DNA from: Eutypa lata
Lineage: Eukaryota > Ascomycota > Sordariomycetes > Xylariales > Diatrypaceae
NCBI GenBank assembly: GCA_022661535.1
Contig: JAKULF010000003.1
Span: 2,790,001 to 2,854,000, forward strand
Length of the DNA stretch: 64,000 bases
Direction of reading: 5' to 3'
Part shown: positions 47,212 to 58,132 of the stretch, piece after piece
Position numbering within the stretch: the first letter of the stretch is position 1
Layout: each line of letters opens with the position of its first letter
Notes under the pieces: generated by a model
Database searches by the model: none
What the model was told of the DNA's origin: nothing
The model's input: the letters and a program-made list of their open reading frames with translations, nothing else
Program-made: the position numbers and the translations under genes

Positions 47212-49792
47212 AGAGGCCCGATATCGCGGCCACTTGGTCGGTCAGTGTTGGCGCATGCTCCATCTTCCTCGAAGTTGGCATGGCCCTTTTCCACATACAT
47301 AGATAGTTGCAGCCCGGGAGGAGCCACTGGGCATCGACCGGGCTGCAACTCCCATCACATCCGGCATGTTAATTCATTCACTAAGGTCCGAGAGAGGTAA
47401 AGGAGGAGGGCGCAGTTCAAGACGATCAAGCCGTTCATGGAATTGGAGGGTTAAGTCAACCGTCTGGTACTGAGCCTGGACTACTCGGGCACTAACTAAA
47501 TCGTATGTAGATCGAATCCCTGCCATTCGCAGAGGCCGACCAATGACAGATACTAGATGTTCGAATGTGAGAACAACTACGATGGAGTTCAGAAAGGGTA
47601 GAAGCCCATTAATGGTTACAATCCGTGTAACTATCCATGCGATTTTGATTCGAAGAATTCATTTAAGTTGCTCGTTGAGGTCATAACGTGGTTCCGTTCT
47701 GCAGGTAGCGGCCACCAGCCACAGCAGAATGCAGGGGTGGCGATTGGTGTATAAGCGGCCCGTCGGCCATTACCGTCCCTATTAAGCGCAGGAAGGGAGC
47801 CAACTTCATACTACCGTTCTGCCTTGTAGTAATTCGGAGAGGGAAGAAACAGGCATATAAAGGGTGCTTGGTCACCATCCTCTGCGACCGTCGTGCTTTT
47901 CGACCCCATTTTCGCTGGCAATTGCGTCTATGGGCCTGATAATGGGCCGCGAAGCCTCGCACTTGGCCTCTCTTACCGCGACCACCTAGGCCGGCCGCGG
48001 CCCGTTTTGGCGGCCCACGAGGCTTTTTCACCGGCTTTTTCCCTCCTTTCCAAAATTGCGACGACGAAAACTGCGAGGAGGCCTACGACCGTTACAACAC
48101 TCGTGGCAGCGAGACATCGGAGGCCTTCTGAAGGCCATTGATTTACATTGTTTCAGTATCAGGTGACTCGTGGACTTGCCGAGTCGACCCAGTCCGTCGG
48201 GTCGTGTTCAGGGGTCAGCTCTGCTCAAGACGAGCGAGCGCACTGACTCTGCATATTCACTAGTTATGCTATTTACTGGCATTGCGACTCTACGGAATCG
48301 AGTTTTCTAGAGACTAGTTTCCCTAACTAGTAAATGAGTCGACGCCCTCCTGCGCACATCAATATCTCACGGACACTTAAGACGGGGTTCAGGCAGAAAC
48401 GAGAATATTCTATGAGCCCTGCCTACCTCATATACCCAATCACCATCCGCATTGGCACCCACTACGTCTACCTAGAAGTTGACCACTGGAAGGGGCTCGT
48501 GACATGCTTCCCATCTCGTATGTTCCGGTTCGAAGGCGGCCTATCCGCGACGGGACACACCCTGAATTCTCTTCCAGAAGCACGTAAAGGGGGCTACCAC
48601 AGAGCAAGGTTCGTGCAGCATCCCACCTCTCCAATCAACTCCACGGTAACTAAGACTCAGCCTCGTTGCCTTGGTGGGTATTACCAGACAGTTGGTAAAA
48701 GGCATACGGCATATGAAGATGTATCGATTATAGCCCCTCGGCCATAACTGCATTTTCGGTCTTTGTTTCCATATTTGACTACGGTGACGAACCCTCTAGA
48801 CCGGTCATCGGAGTTGGTGGTCGTATGCAGTCGCCTACTGACTAACACGGCGTAATATCCCTCAGTGACTAAAGGGAAACCATCCGCCTATAGGGAATAT
48901 TCCCGGTGTTAACCTTTCAGGCAGAACTCAGGGATGGACGGAGTCATGACTTGTCACCGCTTTTGCTAACCCTGTTCAGCAACAATATGAAGTTATCACT
49001 TCGGGGCCGAGGGCAAGCGTGACTTTGAAGGGTCGATTTGAGGTCGCAGTCATAGCCCGACCTTGGAATCTTGACGAATATCTCAATTTTGGCCAGTTGC
49101 CCTCATCTTAAGCGCTTAAGCGCCGAGGTGGCAGAGGTCATTGGCCTAAGTTAAGGAGGACAGGCCCAATATGTGGTTGCAGCTTAGGTCGTGATACCCT
49201 AAGTCGGCTATTACCCACGAACAAAAAGGAGCAAACCGGTGAGACTCCGAATTAGACGAATCGTAATTACATTTCACAGGTGTTATGTAGCGTTATAGCA
49301 CTATCCAGAAGTCAGCGGTTCAGTATCTATTCTCCCGGTATCGACTTAAATATCCCGTCTCCAACGAGTTCCATAGCTCAGTGAATTGAAAACGACCGGG
49401 TCACTTTCTGGGTGGGTTTTTGGTTCTATTTGCTTGCAAACTGAGTTTGTTAGCCTCATATTTGCACAGGTTCGTGAATCGGTTGCTTTGTAGGCATTTT
49501 GCAGGTGGGTATTTTCAGGACCTTTCAATTACCTTGCCCGAAATTAAAATATTATGTGAGTAACATGCATACTAAAGCTCAGTCCCGTTGCCGCGCATAT
49601 ACTAACAGAAGTCAGGTCCATCCCGGACGAATTATCTAATCCTTCCCTAGCTGTTAGCCAACAGCATTCACCCCTTGCTCGCAGAGTGCTACAATTAGCA
49701 GTTAGCTAGGTAAAAACACGATATGAAAAAAAAGAAGAAATCGACCATTGAAGGCCTGTCCTCCCAATATACCTAATGTCTGCGGTAACCTG
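47212..49792. other. Gene-poor block of about 2.6 kb
   Basis: It holds the SWIM gene's upstream region, with a 13-bp inverted repeat at 47,305-47,350 (listed separately). A GC-richer patch at 47,870-48,130 ends in the tight palindrome GGCCTTCTGAAGGCC. A 137-codon ORF at 48,334-48,747 (+) has no recognisable domain and is not called. The rest shows nothing. Confidence 0.35.
47305..47350. repeat. 13-bp perfect inverted repeat
   Basis: AGTTGCAGCCCGG (47,305-47,317) and its exact reverse complement CCGGGCTGCAACT (47,338-47,350), separated by 20 bases. It lies about 95-290 bases upstream of the possible SWIM-protein starts, so it may form a hairpin in a leader or be a dimeric protein site. Confidence 0.85.
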
Positions 49793-51541
49793 TTATGAGA
49801 CTTCCGCCCGATACGCCTCGAGAGCAGTTAGGGTTTCCTTGAGGCTCGGTCGATCAAAGTAGTTCTCCTTCCATTCACCCTTACTCCTTTGTGTGTCCCT
49901 AAGATCCAAAAACTTTTCAGCAATTTCTAGTTCCTCTGACCAGAACTGCCTTGCAACCTCTTTTACACCTTCTTCGCTTTGCTCCTGGACGCCACAGTTA
50001 CACAAGACTAGCCTGCTACACTGCCTCGTGACCTTAGAACCCAGTGTTTCTCTTCTGCCTCTCGTACATCGATCAATCAATGCCCTCATTGTGGGCGGGG
50101 TTCTATCGTATTCGGGAAACTCGAGATGAGACTCCCATCGATAGGATTGCCATATAGCTGCTTTTTGTGGTCCACTGACGCCTTCGAAAATGCACCACAA
50201 GACTCTCCCCAACATATAGACTTCAGCGGCCTCTTGCTCGGCGGGACTCAAGGCTATCCAGGAGAGTGTATAGCCATGTTCGGGGTTTATGTAGACGTCT
50301 TGTTCGAGATAATCGTAATCTGGCACGAGGTGCTTCAACCTCATTAGATACATATGCCTCACATCGTATGGTAGATTCTCATCCGTGGCGACGAGACGAA
50401 TGTATTCGATGGCATTAACCTCTGGGGCCGCAAACTCGCACCATACCCCTCGCTGTTCGAAATCGATCATGACCACGTCCGATTTGTCCGACAAAACAAG
50501 GTTATCTAGGCGGAGGTCGGGATAATATGTGTTCGACGAACTTCTTAGGTGTTCAAGGGCATCCACTATCTGCAAAGACCATTTTACCTGGTCGGAGAGA
50601 CATAATTGGCCGTGAATACGTAGTTGAGGAAGGATATCTCGGAGACTCCCCTTAGGATGATAGAATGTAGTAAAGCCAATGACGGCTTTTTTAGCTCCAA
50701 ACTTGCACCTCTTTCTAACGATATGGACGGGCCGAGCGATAACGTTGGGATGTGGCTCTATTGTACACAATGTCTTTAGTTCATGGTAGAGGTACTTTGA
50801 ATGGCTAACCAATGCCTTAAAAATAAACAGCTGCCCACGTATGCGAACGAGACAAACACTGTCGTGCAGGATCCTCTCCACGTGGATATCGAAGAGGTCA
50901 ACTACACCAGGGAAGCAAAAGTCTGAGCCCCAGAGACCCTTTAATGCCGAAACGTCGAGCAGTTTGTGCTCGAGGTCGTGATTGACGCCTATTTTAATTC
51001 GGATTTTACGAATGTCTGTGGAGAGGTCATCGAACACCAACCGTGATCCAAAGGGCACACTTCTGTAGAAGAGCTCGAAAGCTTTCAAATCATGAAACCT
51101 AGTCTCAGTCCAGAGGTTCAATGTCCTGATGATGTGCCTAGTGATGGCAAGCCTAGATAGCCGGTCCGCGTCCTTGGTATGAAAAGCCGTCTGGAGTTCG
51201 AGTTGCTGGCTTAACGAAGGAGGCTGATGTTCCTTCAAGTACACATCCATACGGACCGGAGGAGGGTTTGAAAGGAACAAAGGGCGTACGAAGTATTGTG
51301 TGCCCAAGCCACCGCAGCCATCTACCCTCCAGAGTGACTTACTCGGAATGTCTAGGCTATCTATACGATTCTTCGGATTTAGAGGAGATTCTTCCCAAGC
51401 GTTGATCGTAGTCTGGGCGGTCGCCAAATTGTCGGGTCGTGTGCTCGCAGGAGAGAGCTGGACAAAGGCTGCGGTGGGATGAACCACCTCTCCTATGGCT
51501 CTAGAAGAGAGATCCATCTCGTAGGAGATTAGGCTCTGCAC
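49793..51541 (-). CDS. Protein kinase-like protein, degenerate catalytic motifs
   Basis: Intronless, 582 residues. The N-terminal 220 residues are not recognised. The middle folds like a kinase: FIFKALVSHS with the expected lysine near 242, LKTLCTIEPHPNVIARPVHI, then YYPDLRLDNLVLS (residues 339-351) in place of HRDLKPEN, and VVMIDFEQRGVW with DFE (360-362) in place of DFG. The catalytic Asp342 and Asn347 are kept, but HRD is YPD, the glycine-rich loop is not visible, and DFG is altered. VYMLGRVLWCIFEG resembles subdomain IX (DVYSLGVLLWEIF). Similar proteins are common in Sordariomycetes, often called protein kinase domain proteins. Activity is uncertain and may be absent. Its gene lies among gene-poor blocks. 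A start upstream is not supported because the frame closes. Confidence 0.7.
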   Translation of the reverse strand: MQSLISYEMDLSSRAIGEVVHPTAAFVQLSPASTRPDNLATAQTTINAWEESPLNPKNRIDSLDIPSKSLWRVDGCGGLGTQYFVRPLFLSNPPPVRMDVYLKEHQPPSLSQQLELQTAFHTKDADRLSRLAITRHIIRTLNLWTETRFHDLKAFELFYRSVPFGSRLVFDDLSTDIRKIRIKIGVNHDLEHKLLDVSALKGLWGSDFCFPGVVDLFDIHVERILHDSVCLVRIRGQLFIFKALVSHSKYLYHELKTLCTIEPHPNVIARPVHIVRKRCKFGAKKAVIGFTTFYHPKGSLRDILPQLRIHGQLCLSDQVKWSLQIVDALEHLRSSSNTYYPDLRLDNLVLSDKSDVVMIDFEQRGVWCEFAAPEVNAIEYIRLVATDENLPYDVRHMYLMRLKHLVPDYDYLEQDVYINPEHGYTLSWIALSPAEQEAAEVYMLGRVLWCIFEGVSGPQKAAIWQSYRWESHLEFPEYDRTPPTMRALIDRCTRGRRETLGSKVTRQCSRLVLCNCGVQEQSEEGVKEVARQFWSEELEIAEKFLDLRDTQRSKGEWKENYFDRPSLKETLTALEAYRAEVS

Positions 51542-54500
51542 GTTTGGCCTCTTGGTTAGCCAATGTGAGGTTGGTGGGGGAGAGGCGCTAGTCCGCTGTC
51601 CTGGAGGTCAAGGGGTGTGTTTTATTCTAGAGGATATGCGGGAGAAGTTCCGCCCGGCGAATATCACAGTAGACGGACCAAGATGAAGGGGTTGGGGTAG
51701 AGTAGCCCTTACCTGGAAACGCTTCAGGCACTCTGTTCAAGGCGGCAGCCGACAGACCGAGTCGCTCACCGGTCTCAAATTGGGTTAACCGGCACAAAAG
51801 AACCCATACGATCCTCAACAGGGGGCGTACAGAGACACTCCCATAAATAACGATCGATATTAGCAGCTCCATCCGCCTCTGCTCCGCCTTGGTGATGATC
51901 GTGTCGGATCAGGGCGGCACTCTCGACTGACCGGTCCTCGTGAGGTAAAGAGAGTTCAATTACTACAGCATTCAGAAACACTCGGATGATGTTTCTGCAT
52001 GGGAGACACCTCAGAAGCTTAATGCTGGCCATTCAAAAGCAATTTATATAGTGGATCAATGACCACCTTAGTTGACCAACCCCAACAAGCCACTATGTCT
52101 CAGCAACATGACTGGGGCAGAAGAGGTTTCAAGGTGTAACTTTGATTGGTCAGTAGGATCATTTTTACTGCCCGCGAACGAGCTGGATTACATCGCCAAG
52201 GGTAGATGAAGGCGTAGACTCGAGAAGAAAAGGAAATCCTTAAACGGCGATAGGAGCATCGGAGATATTTACATCCTTTCATACTATACATGCCTAACTG
52301 CCTCTTTACATAAGTACTTAAATCCGCTGCCTCTCCTAGTAAGCAGAGAAGCAGTTTGGGGGGCATTGGCTACTTCGATCAACTTTGAGTCTTTCATTGA
52401 TTACATATAACTATAAGAACACGCATATATAAGGGAACGGGAGAGCACCTACCACCACCATTAGGCTACAACCACTCATCAAACATTTTCAATGCTCCTC
52501 CTTCCCCAGCGGTAACACTAAACCGTTGAGATGCCGGCCCCACAGTCCTTGAGAGAAGAAGAACAGTGTAATTCACCAATTCTAATGATCTTGAGTGGAT
52601 TTCATGACACAGCATGAGATCAGATCTCCTCCTATGATATTGCTAGATTACCCAGTGGTGCTTGAGAACGACGTATCGGACGATATGGGATGTCGTGAAC
52701 CCAATGTAAGCACCTAGACTTATAGATGAAACCGATTTCTCGTCAAAGCTAACGAGGAAAGAAGAGAAAGAGAAGATACCGGTAGGATTTGGGGGAAAAG
52801 CAGTGACACCGGACATAGTTGGAATACGAAGACGTGACACCCGTGGAAAATCAGCGCGAGTGTCCACTCAATGGTGTCGGGATGGGTTTGGATTCTAGAA
52901 CCAGCATTTTGTGTGGCTCTGTATCCTTTTAATAGTCTTGACCGGTCAGGCATTGTTGTTGGCATGATATGGGTCCTGACTTACATGCAGCATGTCGAAC
53001 CGGAAGTTTGAGTTAGTTATCTCGCTAAAAAGGGAAAAATTCGTTGGGGAGTGGGGGGAGGGGGAGTCCACCTAAAAAGTCGTGATGCGGAACGGGGGGA
53101 GAGGAGATAGCCACCTATACTCGGAAGCAATAGATCGGGGCTATAGCTTAGGGAAGTTTCGTACCACTGCTTCTTCCGAAGGACGAGTGGCTGGTTTTCG
53201 GCGAATAGAATAACCTCTCGAACTGTATGCTAGGGGGCAGATAAGTCCAAACATTGAAGTAGTGATCGTCAATTGGCTTAAGCGGAGACGAAGTGTCGTC
53301 TTCCTCAATCGCCACAACATGATTCAAACCCGCCCGCGAGGCTGCAATCGAGATCTGAAATGACTAGTCACTTATACCTGACTTCATCCATTGAGAACGA
53401 TGCAAAGTTCCACACGGCTAGATTATCAAGGGAATCGCAGATCTCACCTTCCACCACGTGACCTCCCCCCTCAACGCGTAACTAGCTATAGGTATGAGCT
53501 CGGTTCTTGACCTGCATGAAAAATACCTCTACCAGTTCCCGGCTCATCACGAATTCAAGGAAGCAATGCCGGGACTAGTCGGAGCATAGCGGTTATAAGT
53601 TTAACGGCATGTGGGTTTCATGCAACTGCTGATCGGTATTGTAACGTTATATTCTGGGTATTGGGCAGTTTGCCGGTGAAGCTGTAGATCTCTAATGCGA
53701 TGTAGTATATGTATGTGTTAGAAATTGATCCCGTGTCTCAATTACGAATCATTAGGTCACAGGGCTGTAAATCATTCTAACGTCCTACTATAAGAGCAGC
53801 CTAGCCGAAGAGTTCCCTTCAGAGATGCTATCTACTATGTACGGGTTATAAGGTCTAGGTTACGCTATCAAGAGGTAGTTATGCGTGCGGGTATTTTTTG
53901 ACCGTGTGGTAAGTAAACAAGATAAGTACTCGCTCAAACACTATACTTGTAGGTTTTGCTATAGATATGTCTCAAAAAAGATCCCATGTGTAACAGAAAT
54001 AGAAAGAAAGAAAAGCATACAATTCTTTAACAAACCTACTCAACATAAATGTATGTCTCTAGATATTTGTACGTCGTCATGCGGCGGTAGGCCGGCTTGG
54101 CGTGCTACTTATTAAGACACGATCTAACTCCACACGTCGCGTGGAAGTTAGGCGCCAGAACCATGGATTGTGGGGGAACTTAAGCTTAATTAATTAGTCT
54201 ACATAAGGGTTCATTTCGTTTTATTCGTCCTGCTTGGACATCCTTCAAACTTAGCTTCTGCTGTGTTCGCAACGTTTGTCTGGTATTGATATAGACGAAA
54301 CCAGCGGTGTAGACCGACTACCTAGTCATGTAGCGCGTGCTTACATACAGATACATATACAATCACTAACAGACGGAGAAACCCAAAATTTCCGGGAACG
54401 AGGTCAAGCCGTCAATGTAGTTAATCCTATTAGGTACTATCATCTACATTGATAATCCCAAATATGAAGTGTGCTCCGTCCCTAGTAGGCTGTGATGCTA

Positions 54501-57500
54501 AACCAGGCTAGGTATACCCAGGTATGGGTAGGTAGGGTTTTGTAGTCATGTACGTGCATCTAGATCATCTCTTGCGCCGAGAGCCTTACCACATTGATTA
54601 TCTCCCGTACTGCCTCTGTCCAATTGCGAGGCTTGCCGATCTGGACGTCATATCCGTAGGCGACGTGGCCCTGGCTTCGGGTCGTTTCTAGAATTCCCTA
54701 TGCAAACATGTACATATTTGTGTGTGTAAGTAATTGTGATAAAGCATGTCTTACTAACCGCCTCCCCGGACCTCGTTACCGAGGTTGGGTGCGATCAGGG
54801 CAGAACCTTCCGAATCTAGCAAACTACGGCATAGAAGCCATGCACCAATTCACCTCCTCTGTCTGGATTTGACAAGTTGATGAATATGTTACCATCCTGG
54901 ATTGCGGTGTTCTCCCTAATAAAGTTAGATGCTTTAAGAAAACAGCCACCCCGCCCCCTCCTTTCTGTCTCCCCAACTTCATCGCAGGGAGGGGGAAGAT
55001 GCTTATATGTGTTGGTTCAGATATTTTACATTGGTTTTTCTTCTCATCAACCTCTCAAATGGGAGATTTAGGTAAATATAAACATATTTAAGAATGACCA
55101 GTCAGTTAATACCCCCTCATGGGAAAGGAGTACGCACTGTTCGAGTGTCTCCATTGTGATAAAACGGAAGTAGCAAGTTACTGCTTAGCGAACATAATGC
55201 CAAGGGACAAAGTCATTCTTGGCGCCAGAATACACCTCATCGGTTATCGACGCTCAACGATGTTGCGCAGAGCATCTTGAACTCCCGCTACCAAGCTTAC
55301 ATGTGAGAAATACTCATGGGTGGAGAAGCAAGCGATCGAGTGGTACTTCGTATGACTAGTCTTTTCCCAAGGCTGCATGGTTCGTATGTATGCAGTATGC
55401 AAGTGAAGGCTGAGCGTTTTGCCTTCCTCAGGTTGATGACTTCGTGCGCCTCTAGAGAATTTTTGCTTTTTCTCGGAGCCTTGAAACCCCCGAACGAAAT
55501 AGCGAAGGAAATGGCAGCTTACACCAAAATGTCCACGACATGTTTTCCCCGTGTGCTCTCCAATATGCACTACCAGCGTAGGAAAAAACATGAAGCATCC
55601 TCACGAGAACAACAGTCCCATATGGATGGATTTTCCGGGAAGTTCTGGGAAAAGTTGACCGCACCAAGGGAAGTACCCAACTTGGCGAATCCCTGTGGCC
55701 GGCCATTCGGTAAAAAGACCCAAGCTTGAATAGATGGTGGATCTGTGTAACCGGTGCGTGATGCTTAAGGTTGACCGGCTTAAATGCGGGCTAACTCCTC
55801 CTCTTCTTCGCTATGCTTGCTACATAGTATGGTATCAAACAGTCAAGAACAGAACAGGGAAAGGGTTCTTGACCCGGCCGGGCGGTGAATGACGACACAC
55901 GAACTCGCTGTTAAACTTAGTTGACCTGTCGATTCGGCTGGCGGGTAGGTATCGCCGTCTATCCTATAACATGGCTGGAATGATGCTGACCACAGACGTA
56001 GATGTCTGTCAGAGGGTTATCACACCATGTTGGCACCATGTTGGGGCACCGTCTTATCGGATATGTTTGGATGATAAGCGAGGTTTTACTCATGTCTGTG
56101 TAACTCTTAAAACGCAGGGCGTGTATGCATAGGCATGCGCATAGGCATAGCATACATAGGCAAAGCCTTTTAACTTAATCCCAATCTTACTAAACACGGT
56201 CTAGGCTACGTTGTCATCCAATGGTCACTTGACAGATATCTGGGTTCTTGATTTGCTGTTCGGCTCCAACCACGGCTGGTATCCACTTGAAGCCCAAATC
56301 CGGGTGCATGTGCAAGCATTAATTACCTACATCCCTAGGTAGGTAAGTAAGTTAAGATAGCTAACTAGCCCCTGCAAAACCAGCAGAATCAGGTAGGCTG
56401 GCTCTCTCTAATCGTACCTTATGTATGTATTATTGCACATTGCGCATTACACATTGCACGTTAACTAGATTAAGTTAAGTTCTGATAAGTCATAAACCTC
56501 TGTACATAACTTATTAGTTACTTTAGGTACATGTAAGACTCCAAGATAGCTAGCAGGCTAGGTACTCCAAGAAAGGAAGAGTCCCGTGTCAAAGCAAAAG
56601 GTTGCGATCCCAACTTGTCCCAATTTTGACTAATAAGTTTAGTAGTATGGATTATATCTGACTACCATGGGTCTTAAAACGATAATGTCTGCATTATTTT
56701 CTGGTGGTGGATGCTGCAGTTTGTCTTTTCCAAGTAAGCTCCTCGGAACATAATACCAAAAGCCTCTTTATTATTAATAGGCTCTCCCGGCCCGGCCAAG
56801 TCAGAGAGAGAGAGAAAGAGAGAGATAGGTAAGCTACCTCTTACATGTAGGTAATATCTCTAATCTGTTAAATGTCAACTACTTCTTACTAAGAACTCCC
56901 GATAAAAGCACAACCAACCAACACTGGGTTATCATCTCCCAACTTCAATTGTTCGTGAGGCGGTCTGCCGAACCGGGTGTAATTTCCATTTGTCCCAATT
57001 TGCCCAAATAAATCACAATCACCACTTAAACTTAATAATAAGTTTTATACTCTTACATGCAACCTCACCTACTTTCCAGCCCGACATCTTAAGATTACAA
57101 GACCCCCCCGGGACGACGCACACATGTCCGTCATACATTGCCCGAGTTGTACACTTCCAACCCACTGCTAGGTAGCCCGCGATTTTTGTGTAATAAATTA
57201 GTTATAGCTACATACATTACATCCTTCCTACTCTGACTTGCCCCCACATTCAAAACCGGTGAGGCTGCCGGCTCCAGCGCCGTCCTACAAAACTCACTCA
57301 CCGAATTATTTCGTCTAACACTAAGCTCAGCGGTCCAGCATCTCACGGTCAACCCTCTCCAATCAACCTCTATACCATCGCCGGTGTCTTCTGCAATGAC
57401 CAGGTGTTGTCTTGGTCTTCCCTACTGACTTGACATTCCCAATCTCACTAGCCTTTCGCTCATTCGCTGTTGCTACTCGGTGACCCCTTGTCGCCGGTCT

Positions 57501-58132
57501 AAATCTGGGGTGCTGTAGGTCGATACTCCGACTCCCCCTTACTCAGCCGATTGATGACTCTTCGCATCACGGCACGACGCAATATAGCATAGCAGCACAG
57601 CACAGCATAGTACAGCACAGCACAGCACAGTACAGCACAGCACAGCACAGCATAGCAATAGCACCGCACATAGCACCGCACATAGCATCGCGCAGCACAG
57701 CGCAGCACGAAAAACAACGCCAGCATAGTACAGCAGGGCATAACACAGCAGCACCAGCAGCAGCATAGCATAACATAACATAACATAATATAACACAGCA
57801 TAGCACAAAGTTTGACTGGCCACCGCAGCGGTCCACCCTTCCCGAGGGAGTTATCTAGCCTACCTAGACCATAGTTATGGCGCTCTTGATGGGACACTGA
57901 CGAGAGGCTGAGCTCACAAGTCGGTTAGCTAGGTTACTGTCTCTGTCTAATCAACGCTGGGAGCCTCTGGTCCCCTTGCACCCCCACCCCTGCCGGTGGG
58001 TGAGGCGCAAAACCGGTGGTCTTCTTTGTCCATACGGGGTATAGCTTAGAAGGAACGTCCTAGGTACATCCACGCCTCACCATTTGTTCAAACACACCCT
58101 TTACATGGTTTTATAGACACAACTATAATACA
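51542..58132. other. Largest gene-poor block, about 6.6 kb
   Basis: Short ORFs only. Two overlapping minus-strand ORFs at 51,627-52,032 could be a small gene or a 5' exon of the kinase-like gene but share no family signal. A 137-codon + strand ORF at 55,316-55,729 has an ORF of similar size opposite it and no domain. There is an AG-rich run at 56,803-56,826 and a long pentamer repeat at 57,581-57,797. Several GTAGGTAG-type short repeats occur. No transposon coding sequence was recognised. Confidence 0.35.
57581..57797. repeat. Pentanucleotide (AGCAC / AGCAT)n minisatellite
   Basis: About 215 bases built from five-base units, mostly AGCAC with variants AGCAT and AGTAC, slightly interrupted in the centre (near 57,700-57,720) and grading into AACAT units at the right end. 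Because the unit is five bases long, every minus-strand frame reads as Cys/Ala/Val/Leu/Tyr-rich peptide, which makes false ORFs at 57,499-57,897. Confidence 0.9.

Noticed and set aside
48520..48545. A tRNA T-arm suggested by CCGGTTCGAAGG
   Set aside because: The flanks do not pair into a T stem and no other tRNA parts lie upstream.
48334..48747. 137-codon + strand ORF as a gene
   Set aside because: No recognisable motif, no promoter or intron signals, and overlapping ORFs on the other strand.
49370..49400. A tRNA gene suggested by TAGCTCAGTG
   Set aside because: No anticodon arm, no GGTTCGA-type T arm and no acceptor stem can be built around it.
55316..55729. 137-codon + strand ORF as a gene
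   Set aside because: A mirror ORF of similar size lies on the minus strand and neither resembles a protein family.
57499..57897. Overlapping Cys-rich minus-strand ORFs
   Set aside because: They are produced by the pentamer repeat in all three frames.
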